Shown: positions 24,154 through 32,623 of the stretch, piece by piece | Numbering within the stretch: the first letter of the stretch is position 1 | How the letters are laid out: the number at the start of each line of letters is the position of its first letter | From: an uncultured Eubacteriales bacterium | GTDB taxonomy: Bacteria; Bacillota; Clostridia; Oscillospirales; Oscillospiraceae | DNA length: 64,000 nucleotides | Direction: 5' to 3' | Assembly (NCBI GenBank): GCA_900544975.1 | Contig: UQXI01000001.1 | Span: 62,001 to 126,000 of the forward strand | Notes under the pieces: model-generated | Databases searched by the model: none | The model's input: the letters and a program-made list of their open reading frames with translations, nothing else | What the model was told of the DNA's origin: nothing | Made by a program: the position numbers and the translations under genes

Positions 24154-26058
24154 TTGAAGGATTGGGATCGCTTAATCACTGTTGAGGAAATGGAAGCGGC
24201 CACCGCCTCTCTGCTGGAAAACGGCAAGAAAGTCGGCGCCGACTCCTGGCAGCAGCGGGTCAAGAATCAGACCCCCCATTGCGGCTTTGGCGAAGCCGGT
24301 ACCTGCTGTCGGATCTGCTCCATGGGCCCCTGCCGCATCACGCCGAAGAGCCCCCGGGGCATCTGCGGCTGCGACGTTCACGGCATCGTGGGCCGGAACT
24401 TCCTGCGCTTCACCGCCGGCGGCTCCGCCACCCACTCCGACCATGGCCGCGAGATCATGCACACCCTGCACCAGACCAAGGAAGGCGGCAACTACCAGGT
24501 CAAAGACCCGGAGAAGCTCATCCGCATTGCCAAGGAATGGGGCGTAGAAACCGAGGGCAAGGACATTTACGCCCTGGCCCACGAGATTGCCGAGCTGGGT
24601 CTTCTGGAATACGGCAAGCCCTTCGGCACCCAGCGCTTCCTGAAGCGTGCTCCCGAATATACCCAGGAGCTGTGGAAGAAGGCCGAGATCGAGCCCCGGG
24701 CCATCGACCGGGAAGTGGCCACTGCCCTGCACATGACCCATATGGGCTGCTCCTCCCTCCCCGAGGCTCTGATCCGTCAGGCCCTGCGCTGCGGCCTGTC
24801 CGACGGCTGGGGCGGCTCCATGATGGGCACCGAGTTCTCCGACGTCATGTTCGGCACGCCGAAGCCCGTGGACACCACCGCCAACATCGGCGTCATGGAG
24901 AAGGACATGGTCAACATCGTGGTCCATGGCCACGACCCCTCTCTGTCCGAAATGATCGTACATTATGCCAATGACCCGGAGATGATCTCCCTGGCCAAAA
25001 GCGTCGGCGCTAAGGGCATCAACATCGCCGGCGTCTGCTGCACCGCCAACGAAGTCGCCATGCGCCACGGCATCCCCATGGCCGGCAACTTCCTGACCCA
25101 GGAGAACGTGGTCCTCACTGGCGCCTGCGAGGCCATCGTGGTGGATGTGCAGTGCATCTTCCCCGCCCTAGGCCCCCTCAGCAAATGCTTCCATACCAAG
25201 TTCATCACCACCTCTCCCATTGCCCGGATGCCGGACTCCGAGTTCATCCGCTTCAATGCCGAGACCGCCGGTGACAATGCCAAGGCCATTGTGAAGATGG
25301 CTGTGGAGAACTTTAAGAACCGGAACCAGGATCTGGTCAACATCCCCAACCAGGTCTCCAAGGCCCGGGTGGGCTACTCCGTAGAGGCCATTGTGAAGGT
25401 CCTGGACGGCGTTGCCAACTCCCAGGTGGACGAATTCGGCACCACCAAGCCCCTGCTGGAGTGCGTCACCTCTGGCGTGCTGCGGGGCGCCGTGGCCATG
25501 GTCGGCTGCAACAACCCCAAGATCCGGCCGGACTTCGCCCACATCGAGCTCATGAAGAAGCTCCTGGAAAACGACATCATTCTCATCGTCTCCGGCTGTT
25601 CCGCCCAGGCTGCCGCCAAGGCTGGCCTCATGGATCCCGAGACTGCCAAGGACTACTGCGGCGCGGGCCTGAAGCGGGTCTGCGAGCTGGCAAACATTCC
25701 TCCCGTTCTGCACATGGGCTCCTGCGTGGACATCTCCCGTATGCTGATCCTGGCCGCCGAGCTCTCCAAGGACTCCGGCATTCCCATCTCCAAGCTCCCT
25801 GTGGTGGGCTGCGCCCCCGAGTGGATGAGTGAGAAGGCCGTCTCCATCGGCAACTACGTGGTGGCCACCGGTCTCGACACCTTCCTGGGCGTGGATCCCT
25901 ACGTGAAGGGCTCTTCCGAGGTCTGCGACCTGCTCACCGGTGAGCACGGCGTCAAGGACTGGGTGGAGGCCAACTACACCGTGGAGACCGACATTGAGAA
26001 GCTGGGCGACCTGATGATTGAGCGCATCGAGGCCAAGCGGGCCGCTCTGGGCATCTGA
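24154..26058 (+). CDS. cooS: Ni-containing carbon monoxide dehydrogenase catalytic subunit
   Basis: A 634-residue CooS/CdhA-type enzyme that interconverts CO and CO2. TTG 24154 is the start, with AGGAGG eight bases before. The N-terminal cluster-binding cysteines are present (C43, C51, C52, C55, C60, C71, C73). C-cluster ligands can be placed by comparison with Carboxydothermus CODH-II: H258/H260 in VHGHDP, C295 in GVCCTANE, C334 in VDVQC, C452 in VGCNNP, C482 in SGCSAQAA and C524 in GSCVDIS, plus the acid-base lysine K561. All appear intact. It is followed by its ATPase and by acetyl-CoA synthase, so it probably supplies CO for acetyl-CoA formation (Wood-Ljungdahl carbonyl branch) rather than acting with a hydrogenase. 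Confidence 0.97.
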   Translation: MKDWDRLITVEEMEAATASLLENGKKVGADSWQQRVKNQTPHCGFGEAGTCCRICSMGPCRITPKSPRGICGCDVHGIVGRNFLRFTAGGSATHSDHGREIMHTLHQTKEGGNYQVKDPEKLIRIAKEWGVETEGKDIYALAHEIAELGLLEYGKPFGTQRFLKRAPEYTQELWKKAEIEPRAIDREVATALHMTHMGCSSLPEALIRQALRCGLSDGWGGSMMGTEFSDVMFGTPKPVDTTANIGVMEKDMVNIVVHGHDPSLSEMIVHYANDPEMISLAKSVGAKGINIAGVCCTANEVAMRHGIPMAGNFLTQENVVLTGACEAIVVDVQCIFPALGPLSKCFHTKFITTSPIARMPDSEFIRFNAETAGDNAKAIVKMAVENFKNRNQDLVNIPNQVSKARVGYSVEAIVKVLDGVANSQVDEFGTTKPLLECVTSGVLRGAVAMVGCNNPKIRPDFAHIELMKKLLENDIILIVSGCSAQAAAKAGLMDPETAKDYCGAGLKRVCELANIPPVLHMGSCVDISRMLILAAELSKDSGIPISKLPVVGCAPEWMSEKAVSIGNYVVATGLDTFLGVDPYVKGSSEVCDLLTGEHGVKDWVEANYTVETDIEKLGDLMIERIEAKRAALGI

Positions 26059-26185
26059 TTTTGATCTCCCTGCGCGCCGGGGCAGAAATGTGACCCAGAT
26101 CCGGTCCCTTTCCCCTCCGGCTCCGCCCACAGCCATCCGTCTGTGGGACTGTGGAGTAAACATCCTGTAAAACGAGGTTTTTTCC

Positions 26186-26950
26186 ATGAAAGTAGCGATT
26201 ACCGGCAAGGGCGGCGTGGGTAAAACCACCCTCTCTTCCACTCTGGCCCGGCTTTACGCTGCGGAGGGACGTCCCGTCCTGGCCGCAGACGTGGATCCGG
26301 ACGCCAACCTGGGCCTGGCCTTGGGGCTCAGCCAGGAAGAGGTGGACGCCATCGTCCCCATCTCCAAAATGCGGACCCTGGTGGAGGAGCGCACCGGCGC
26401 CAACGAAGCCAACAAGTTCTTTAAGCTGAACCCCTATGTGGCCGATATCCCGGAGAAATACGCCAAGGATGTGAACGGCGTGAAGCTCCTGGTGATGGGC
26501 ACCGTGGATGTGGGCGGCAGCGGCTGTGTCTGTCCGGAGCATGTGATGCTGAAGGCCATTTTGAGCAACCTCACCTACCGGAAAGACGACGTGGTCATTT
26601 TGGACATGGAGGCCGGCCTGGAACACCTGGGCCGGGGCACTGCCGCCAACATGGATCAGTTCATCGTGGTGGTGGAGCCCGGCGCCCGCAGCGTCCAGAC
26701 CTATGCCAACGTCAAGCGTCTGGCAGCAGACCTGGGGGTCCGGCAGGTCCGGGTGGTAGCCAACAAGGTGCGGGACCAGCGGGACGAGGAGTTTGTCCGC
26801 AGCGTCATCCCGGAATCCGATTTCCTGGGCTGTATTCACTATAACCCAGAGATCATGGACGCCGACCGGCTGGGGAAGTCCCCCTACGACTTCTGCCCTG
26901 CGGCAATCGAGGAAATCAGGAAAATCAAAGCCATTATCGATCGTGATTGA
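26186..26950 (+). CDS. cooC: CooC/AcsF-type nickel-insertion ATPase
   Basis: A 254-residue MinD-like P-loop ATPase that matures Ni sites of CODH or acetyl-CoA synthase. The deviant Walker A GKGGVGKTT covers residues 7-15, the switch region DVDPDANLGLALG about 35-47, and the metal-binding CxC motif C114-V-C116 (GGSGCVCPEH). VVILDMEAGLEHLGRGT near 130 is the Walker B region typical for CooC. It lies 127 bp after cooS and 18 bp before acsB, so it could serve either enzyme. Confidence 0.94.
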   Translation: MKVAITGKGGVGKTTLSSTLARLYAAEGRPVLAADVDPDANLGLALGLSQEEVDAIVPISKMRTLVEERTGANEANKFFKLNPYVADIPEKYAKDVNGVKLLVMGTVDVGGSGCVCPEHVMLKAILSNLTYRKDDVVILDMEAGLEHLGRGTAANMDQFIVVVEPGARSVQTYANVKRLAADLGVRQVRVVANKVRDQRDEEFVRSVIPESDFLGCIHYNPEIMDADRLGKSPYDFCPAAIEEIRKIKAIIDRD

Positions 26951-26968
26951 ACAATAGGAGGAAAAACC

Positions 26969-29101
26969 GTGACTTTATTTGAAAGAGTGTTCGGCGGCAA
27001 CGACGCTGTATATGGCCTCACCGAAGCCGCCATCGACAGCGCCATTGCCCAGTATGGCGAAAGCCAGGCTGTGTCCTTCCCCGACACCGCCTATTCCCTT
27101 CCCTGCTACTATGCCGTCACCGGTGTGAAGGTGGGCACCCTGGGCGAGCTGAAGGCCGCCCTGGGCGTGGTGAAGACCCTCATGACCCGGGCTCCCCGGC
27201 TGAACGACGCCTTTATGTCCGGCGTTGCCACCGCCCTGTGCGCCGAGTTCATCGAGGTCCTGAAGTACGTAAACGGCGCCACTCCCTACGAGGCTCCCTG
27301 CTACGGCCATGTGGCGGACGCCTTTGTCCGGAATCTGGGCGTTCCCCTGGTCACCGGCGACATCCCCGGCGTGGCAGTCATCCTGGGCTCCGCTCCCAGC
27401 GCTGACGAGGCCGTGGAACTGGTCAAGAGCTACCAGAGCCAGGGCATCCTGGTGACCCTGGTGGGCGGCGTCATCGATCAGCTCCAGGAGAAGGGCTACA
27501 AGACCGGCGACAACGTCCGTGTGGTGCCTCTGGGACATGATGTGACCTCTGTGATTCACGTGGTCTCCGTGGCCCTCCGCGCCGCCCTGATCTTCGGCAA
27601 CATCACCCCCGGCGACGCTGGCAACCTGATGAAGTACACCATGGAGCGCGTGCCCGCCTTCGTCAACGCTTTCAAGCCTCTGGACGACGTGATCGTGGCC
27701 TGCGGCGCCGGCGCCATTGCCCTGGGCTTCCCCGTCATCACCAACGAGACCGAGAACATCTATCGCGTCCCCAAGAGCCTCATCGTCCAGGAAGACGTGA
27801 GCAAGTTCAACGCCACCTCCCTGGAGGCCCGGGACATCAAGATCAAGATCACCAAGATCGACATCCCCGTCTCCTTCGCCTCCGCCTTCGAGGGTGAGAT
27901 CATCCGCAAGGGCGACATGCAGGTGGAAATTGACGGCTCCCGGGTGGACTGCTTCGAGCTGGTCGCCACCAAGGAAGCCGCTGAGATCGAGGATCACAAG
28001 ATCACCGTGGAAGGCCCCGAGTTGGACGAGATCCCCATGGGCTCCAAGATCTCCCTGTCCTACACCGTGGAAGTCGCCGGTAAGAACATGCAGACCGACT
28101 TCGAGTCTGTCATGGAGCGGAAATTCCACTCCTACCTGAACTGCGTGGAAGGCGTCATGCACACCGGCCAGCGGGACATGATCCGTGTCCGGATTTCCAA
28201 GGCTGACTTTGAGGCCGGTTTCCGGTTCAAGCACATCGGCGAAGTCCTCTACGCCAAGGTCAAGAGCGAGTTCGAAGCCGTTGTGGATAAGTGCCAGGTG
28301 AAGATCGTGGTGGACGCCGAGAAGAACCACGCCCTGCGCCAGCACGCCAACGAAGTCTTCTCCAAGCGGGATGACCGTCTGAAGTCCATGACCGACGAGT
28401 CTGTGCCCGTGTACTACACCTGCATCATGTGCCAGGCCTTCTCCCCCAGCCACGTGTGCATCGTCACCCCGGAGCGTCTGGGCCTGTGCGGCGCCGTCAG
28501 CTGGCTGGATGCCAAGGCCACCAATGAGCTGGATCCCCAGGGTCCCTGCCAGATTGTCCCCAAGGACCGCTGCATCGATGAGAACCTGGGCCGCTACGAG
28601 GACGTGGACGAGGCCGTCTTTAAGTACTCCCACGGCGCTCTGGAGCATGTGACCCTGTACTCCCTGTTCCAGGATCCCATGACCTCCTGCGGCTGCTTCG
28701 AGTGCATCTGCGGCGTGGAGCCTGTCACCATGGGCGTGGTCATCACCTGCCGTGAGCATGCCGGCATGACGCCTCTGGGCATGACCTTCTCCGAGATGGC
28801 CTCCATGACCGGCGGCGGCGTACAGACCCCCGGCTTCATGGGCCACGGCAAGCAGTTCATCTCCTCCAAGAAGTTCCTGAAGGCCGAGGGCGGCCTGGGC
28901 CGCATCGTCTGGATGCCCAAGGAGCTGAAGGACCAGGTCCGGGAGCGTCTGGACGCTGCCGCCAAGGAGCTGTACGACGTAGACAACTTCACCGACATGA
29001 TCGCCGATGAAACCATCTGCACCGAAGATCCCGAGCAGCTGATGAACTACCTGTCCGAGGTCGGCCACCCCGTCCTCTCCATGGAACCCTTCGATATGTA
29101 A
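26969..29101 (+). CDS. acsB: CO-methylating acetyl-CoA synthase, catalytic subunit
   Basis: A 710-residue protein; the bacterial enzyme is about 730. It condenses CO, a corrinoid-bound methyl group and CoA into acetyl-CoA. GTG 26969 with TAGGAGG is the start. The A-cluster ligands are all present: C485, C488, C497 and C507 for the 4Fe4S cluster and bridging nickel, and the C574-G-C576 pair that holds the distal nickel; the spacing from C485 to C574 equals that in the Moorella enzyme (506 to 595). The CODH-docking N-terminal domain (about 1-290) is retained. No genes for the corrinoid iron-sulfur protein or methyltransferase follow; the operon ends in a terminator. Confidence 0.97.
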   Translation: MTLFERVFGGNDAVYGLTEAAIDSAIAQYGESQAVSFPDTAYSLPCYYAVTGVKVGTLGELKAALGVVKTLMTRAPRLNDAFMSGVATALCAEFIEVLKYVNGATPYEAPCYGHVADAFVRNLGVPLVTGDIPGVAVILGSAPSADEAVELVKSYQSQGILVTLVGGVIDQLQEKGYKTGDNVRVVPLGHDVTSVIHVVSVALRAALIFGNITPGDAGNLMKYTMERVPAFVNAFKPLDDVIVACGAGAIALGFPVITNETENIYRVPKSLIVQEDVSKFNATSLEARDIKIKITKIDIPVSFASAFEGEIIRKGDMQVEIDGSRVDCFELVATKEAAEIEDHKITVEGPELDEIPMGSKISLSYTVEVAGKNMQTDFESVMERKFHSYLNCVEGVMHTGQRDMIRVRISKADFEAGFRFKHIGEVLYAKVKSEFEAVVDKCQVKIVVDAEKNHALRQHANEVFSKRDDRLKSMTDESVPVYYTCIMCQAFSPSHVCIVTPERLGLCGAVSWLDAKATNELDPQGPCQIVPKDRCIDENLGRYEDVDEAVFKYSHGALEHVTLYSLFQDPMTSCGCFECICGVEPVTMGVVITCREHAGMTPLGMTFSEMASMTGGGVQTPGFMGHGKQFISSKKFLKAEGGLGRIVWMPKELKDQVRERLDAAAKELYDVDNFTDMIADETICTEDPEQLMNYLSEVGHPVLSMEPFDM

Positions 29102-29110
29102 TCCCCCTCT

Positions 29111-29143
29111 ACGGCCAGGCGGTCTCCCGCCTGGCCGTATTTT
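29111..29143 (+). terminator. Terminator after acsB
   Basis: A perfect 12-bp stem (ACGGCCAGGCGG, 4-base loop, complementary arm) and ATTTT begin nine bases after the acsB stop. Confidence 0.9.
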
Positions 29144-29195
29144 AAAATGTGCCCCAAAAACAAAATCACCTCTGGCGAGATATTTCTCACAAGAA

Positions 29196-29558
29196 GTGGA
29201 AATTGCCTATCACGGCGGCAAAGTCACGGTGCCTTTCACCCGGTTCCTCGGCTACGACCGTGGGCCAGACGGCAATCTGGTGGTCAACAAGGAGCAGGCG
29301 GCAATCGTCCAGCGCATCTACGCCATGTTCCTGCAGGGTATGACCTACAATGGCATTGCCCAGAAGCTCACGGCAGACGGCATCCTCTCTCCCGGAGGTA
29401 AACCCAAGTGGAACACCTCGTCGGTCAAGAGCATCCTGTCCAACGAGAAATACAGGGGCTGCACTCTTCTGCTGAAGACCTACAACGCCGATTACCTGAC
29501 CAAGAAAAAGAAGGTCAACGAGGGCGAAATCCCGCAGTACTACGTGGAAGACAATCAC
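29196..29558 (+). pseudogene. Serine-recombinase remnant (recombinase-domain fragment)
   Basis: About 120 residues match the middle recombinase domain of large serine recombinases: FTRFLGYDRGPDGNLVVNK, IVQRIYAMFLQGMTYNGIAQ, KWNTSSVKSILSNEKYRG and VNEGEIPQYYVEDNH. The N-terminal catalytic resolvase domain and the C-terminal zinc-ribbon/coiled-coil are missing. After the last block the frame runs into unrelated sequence and stops at about 29774. No AGGAGG site precedes it. It is a relic of a past integrative element, between acsB and the cobalamin riboswitch. Confidence 0.85.
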
Positions 29559-29816
29559 TGTGTACAAATGTGGACGCTTTTGCACATTGCTCTGGGCTCC
29601 GAATTTATGAAGATACCTGCATCAGGACGCATCTCGGATGAACGTTTTGCTCATCAAAGCAAAACCGCATCGTCCTCGTCCTGGATGCAGCCTCACCGAG
29701 GCGCAGGACCTCCTAAGCAGCGGCCAGCCATGATACCGGAACAGAAATACACAAAATTTTTCTCTGCGCCTTGACATTTGCCCTTAATTCGGATAAGATG
29801 AACTGGACAATCCAAT

Positions 29817-30006
29817 AGTTCCTGTGGCCTCCCGGTGCGCTTTGCGGCTGGGGGCTGTAACAAGACAATGGGGTGCGAATCCCCGCGCGACCGGCGCTGT
29901 AAGTGTCGAGACATCTCCCTCGTTGGCGCAAGCCAGTCATTGGGGCAACCTGAGAAGGCAGAGGGTCCTGTCGCCTGAGACACAAGTCAGAAGACCTACA
30001 GGGACG
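29817..30006 (+). ncRNA. Cobalamin riboswitch
   Basis: The outer stem pairs TCCTGT (near 29820) with ACAGGGA (near 29999). Inside, in the canonical order, are GGTGCGAATCCCCGCGCGAC and CGGCGCTGTAAG, then GCCAGTCATTGGGGCAACC and GAGAAGGC, then the B12-box tail AAGTCAGAAGACCTAC. This matches the AdoCbl-class consensus closely enough to call by eye. A terminator follows at 30069-30099. The next gene is a DNA glycosylase, not a B12 gene, so the riboswitch looks orphaned. Confidence 0.88.
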
Positions 30007-30068
30007 AATTGTTGGCACATCCGCCCCGGGTTCCGGGCGGGATGCCCTTTGTGATGCGCAGGAAAGCG

Positions 30069-30099
30069 GCTGCGGCGATGGTTTCGCCGCAGCTTTTTT
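30069..30099 (+). terminator. Terminator after the cobalamin riboswitch
   Basis: A GC-rich stem (GCTGCGGCGA with TCGCCGCAGC) is followed by TTTTTT. It is placed as the OFF-state terminator of the riboswitch; the palindrome near 30020-30045 (CCGCCC/GGGCGG) could be part of the alternative fold. Confidence 0.85.
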
Positions 30100-30192
30100 G
30101 TGCGAAATCCGGGATTTTCCCCCTGTCTCGGATTTCCCGGCAAACCGGTGCGTGTGCGGCGTCCCGGTCCGGCGCTGTGGAGCCACGAAAAA

Positions 30193-30246
30193 CCGAAGGA
30201 GTCAGCCACGCAGTGCGGCGCGGGGCTGGCTCTTTCGGCTTTCTTT
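30193..30246 (+). terminator. Second stem-loop before the DNA glycosylase gene
   Basis: CCGAAGGAGTCAGCC pairs with GGCTGGCTCTTTCGG (two mismatches) and is followed by CTTTCTTTT. A second terminator between riboswitch and mpg makes read-through control of mpg by cobalamin unlikely. Confidence 0.65.
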
Positions 30247-30305
30247 TACAAAACTGTGGAAAAATTTCACCCGATGGGGTATGATGATAGAAAAAGGAGG
30301 CATCT

Positions 30306-30878
30306 ATGGAAAAACTGACGCGGGAATTCTACACCCGGGACTCCCTAACCGTGGCCCGGGAGCTTCTTGGCAAGGTGCTGGTCCACCGCCTGGACGGCGA
30401 GACCCTGGCCGGGCGGATCGTGGAAGCGGAGGCCTACCAGGGCCCGGAGGACCGGGCGGCCCACTCCTACGGCGGGCGGCGCACCGCCCGAACCGAGGTG
30501 ATGTTTGGCCCCGGCGGCTTTGCCTATGTCTATCTCATCTACGGCATGCACTGCTGTATGAACGTGGTCGCTTCCACCCAGGGACGGCCTCAGGCCGTGC
30601 TGCTCCGGGCCGTGGAGCCCGCTCCCCTGTGGGGCAGCCTCCGCCGGGAGGCCTCAGGACCGGGGAAGCTCTGCCAGGCTCTGGCCATCACCCGGGACTG
30701 CTACGGCCTGGACCTGTGTGGGGAAACCCTCTATCTTCTGGATGACGGGTGCCGCCCAGACCCTGTGGCCCAATCCCGGCGCATCGGCATCGACTATGCC
30801 GGGGAAGCCAGAGAGTATCCCTGGCGCTTCTATCTGAAAGGCAATCCCCATGTTTCCGGCGGAAAAGAATTCCGCTAA
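30306..30878 (+). CDS. mpg: DNA-3-methyladenine glycosylase (AAG/MPG family)
   Basis: A 190-residue monofunctional glycosylase that removes alkylated or deaminated purines. Motifs: FYTRDSLTVARELLGKVL near 8, GRIVEAEAYQGPEDRAAHSY near 37 (with the catalytic Glu in EAEAY), and YVYLIYGMHCCMNVV near 75, the AAG signature. Length is typical of bacterial AAG. AAAGGAGG precedes the ATG. A GNAT gene follows after 21 bp, probably in the same transcript. Confidence 0.95.
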   Translation: MEKLTREFYTRDSLTVARELLGKVLVHRLDGETLAGRIVEAEAYQGPEDRAAHSYGGRRTARTEVMFGPGGFAYVYLIYGMHCCMNVVASTQGRPQAVLLRAVEPAPLWGSLRREASGPGKLCQALAITRDCYGLDLCGETLYLLDDGCRPDPVAQSRRIGIDYAGEAREYPWRFYLKGNPHVSGGKEFR

Positions 30879-30899
30879 TATGAAAAATCAGGTGAACTT

Positions 30900-31763
30900 A
30901 TGGAATTGGAATTACAAAAAAACGGGATGCCGGACCCTCACTTCCGGCAGAGCTTTGACGCCCTGGCCGGGCAGGTATTTGGCCTGTCCTTCGAGCCTTG
31001 GTATCAAAGCGGATTCTGGACCCCCTCCAACCTGCCCTACACCCTTTTGTCCCAGGGAGCCGCCCTTTCCAACGTCTCCGTCAACCGGCTGGAGGTACTC
31101 CTGCACGGCCGCCCCCGCCGATACATCCAGCTAGGCACCGTCATGACCCGGGAGGATTGCCGGGGACAGGGCCTGGCAAAGCGCCTTATGGAGGAGGTGC
31201 TCCGGGACTGGACCGGCCAATGCGACGGCATGTTCCTCTTTGCCAACGAGACGGTCCTGGACTTTTATCCCAAATTCAGTTTCCGCCGGGAAACCCAGTA
31301 CCAGTACACCCTGCCTGTCCCCACGGCCCAGGGCGGCGCCAGAAAGCTTTCTATGGACGACCCCCAGGATCTGGCCCTCCTCCGGGCCTGCTATGAGAAG
31401 GGAAACCCCTTCTCTGCCCTGCAGGTAGTACACAATTTCGGGCTTCTCATGTTCTACTGCGGTTCGTTCCTGAAAGACTGCGTTTATTACATCCCCCAAC
31501 AGGAGGCCGTGGCAATCGTCCGGCAGAAGGGGCCGGTGCTGGAATGCATGGACATATTCGGCGGAACCTGTCTGCCGGAGCTGCTCTCCCAGGCCGCCGC
31601 CCCGGGTACCACATATGCCCGCCTGGGCTTCACCCCCATAGACGGCATTTTCTGCAGTGTGGAGCCCATCCGGGACGACGATGACGCCCTCTTTGTCCTG
31701 GAGGGGAAGGAAAATCCCTTCGCTACACAGAAGCTCCACTTCCCCGACCTGTTCCACACCTGA
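30900..31763 (+). CDS. GNAT-family N-acetyltransferase (Eis-like two-lobed type)
   Basis: A 287-residue protein. The acetyl-CoA motif is at about residues 76-105 (QLGTVMTREDCRGQGLAKRL), followed by FANETVLDFYPKFSFR. The C-terminal half (about 150-287) is a second GNAT-like lobe of unknown specificity. The start ATG at 30900 has only a weak GGTGA site, in keeping with coupling to mpg. Substrate unknown. It converges on dapH. Confidence 0.8.
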   Translation: MELELQKNGMPDPHFRQSFDALAGQVFGLSFEPWYQSGFWTPSNLPYTLLSQGAALSNVSVNRLEVLLHGRPRRYIQLGTVMTREDCRGQGLAKRLMEEVLRDWTGQCDGMFLFANETVLDFYPKFSFRRETQYQYTLPVPTAQGGARKLSMDDPQDLALLRACYEKGNPFSALQVVHNFGLLMFYCGSFLKDCVYYIPQQEAVAIVRQKGPVLECMDIFGGTCLPELLSQAAAPGTTYARLGFTPIDGIFCSVEPIRDDDDALFVLEGKENPFATQKLHFPDLFHT

Positions 31764-31846
31764 CCGAACCGGGACTTTGGCAGGATTTGCAACGACCCGC
31801 CGCAGGAAATTGACTGTACAAGGGAACAAACATGTGTATAATAAGC

Positions 31847-32545
31847 TTATAGCTCCCGCAGCGCCTCCACCAGGGCAGTCTTCCCGGCGGCCTTCTCGTC
31901 CTTGCTCTTGATGACCCGGGCGGGAATGCCAGCCACCACCGTCTCCGGGGGCACATCGGCAATGACCACAGCCCCGGCAGCCACCACAGCTCCCCGGCCC
32001 ACCCGGACCCCTTCCAGGATCACGGCGTTGGCGCCGATGAGCACATCGTCTTCGATGACCACCGGCGTGGCGCTGGCAGGCTCAATGACCCCGGCCAAAA
32101 CTGCTCCGGCCCCCACGTGGCAGTTCTGCCCCACCGTGGCCCGGCCACCCAGGACCGCGCCCATGTCTATCATCGTTCCCTTGCCGACGATGGCCCCGAT
32201 GTTCAAAATGGCCCCCATCATAATGACGGCCCCGTCGCCAATCTCCACCTGATCCCGGATGATGGCGCCGGGCTCAATGCGAGCGTGGATGTCCCGGGTG
32301 TCCAGGAGAGGTACGGCGGAGTTCCGGGCCTGGCTCTCCACCACCATGTCCAAAATGGCCTCTTTCTGCGCCTCCAGGGCCGGGGCCACCACCTTCCAGT
32401 CACCAAAGATCATTTTGGCATGGGGTCCGGCAGGAAACTCTTTTGCGCCGGGGAAGCTGGTGGGCCCTTTCTCCCAGAGATAGACCTTCACCGGGGTTTT
32501 CTTCTCCGCACTGCGGATAAATTCAATAATTTGCTCTGCGTTCAT
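31847..32545 (-). CDS. dapH: 2,3,4,5-tetrahydrodipicolinate N-acetyltransferase
   Basis: A 232-residue left-handed beta-helix acyltransferase. It acetylates tetrahydrodipicolinate in the acetylase branch of lysine/meso-DAP synthesis. The N-terminal MNAEQIIEFIRSAEKKTPVK is the DapH/YkuQ-type cap, and hexapeptide repeats run from about residue 85 to 215 (for example IEPGAIIRDQVEIGDGAVIM). It is divergent from the deacetylase-like gene with 78 bp between starts. Together with the next four genes it accounts for the pathway from aspartate semialdehyde to LL-DAP. Confidence 0.95.
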   Translation of the reverse strand: MNAEQIIEFIRSAEKKTPVKVYLWEKGPTSFPGAKEFPAGPHAKMIFGDWKVVAPALEAQKEAILDMVVESQARNSAVPLLDTRDIHARIEPGAIIRDQVEIGDGAVIMMGAILNIGAIVGKGTMIDMGAVLGGRATVGQNCHVGAGAVLAGVIEPASATPVVIEDDVLIGANAVILEGVRVGRGAVVAAGAVVIADVPPETVVAGIPARVIKSKDEKAAGKTALVEALREL

Positions 32546-32581
32546 CGCCGCGTACTCCTTTCAGGGACAAGTTTTGCCCCT

Positions 32582-32610
32582 AGGATACCACGTTTCTTAC
32601 AAAAACTCAA
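32582..32610 (-). promoter_or_regulatory. Promoter for dapH
   Basis: On the minus strand TTGAGT (32605-32610), 17 bp and TATCCT (32582-32587). The facing promoter for the plus-strand operon probably overlaps it (TTGCCC, 18 bp, TACAAA at about 32574-32603). The gap is too short for a lysine riboswitch and none is seen. Confidence 0.5.
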
Positions 32611-32623
32611 CGGAGGAATGGAT

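Noticed and set aside
26975..29068. A 697-codon open frame on the minus strand opposite acsB
   Set aside because: acsB is unmistakable on the plus strand; the opposite frame is an antisense shadow rich in Gly, His and Asp.
32546..32623. Lysine riboswitch between dapH and the deacetylase gene
   Set aside because: The gap is only 78 bp, far too short for the aptamer, and no L-box motif is visible.
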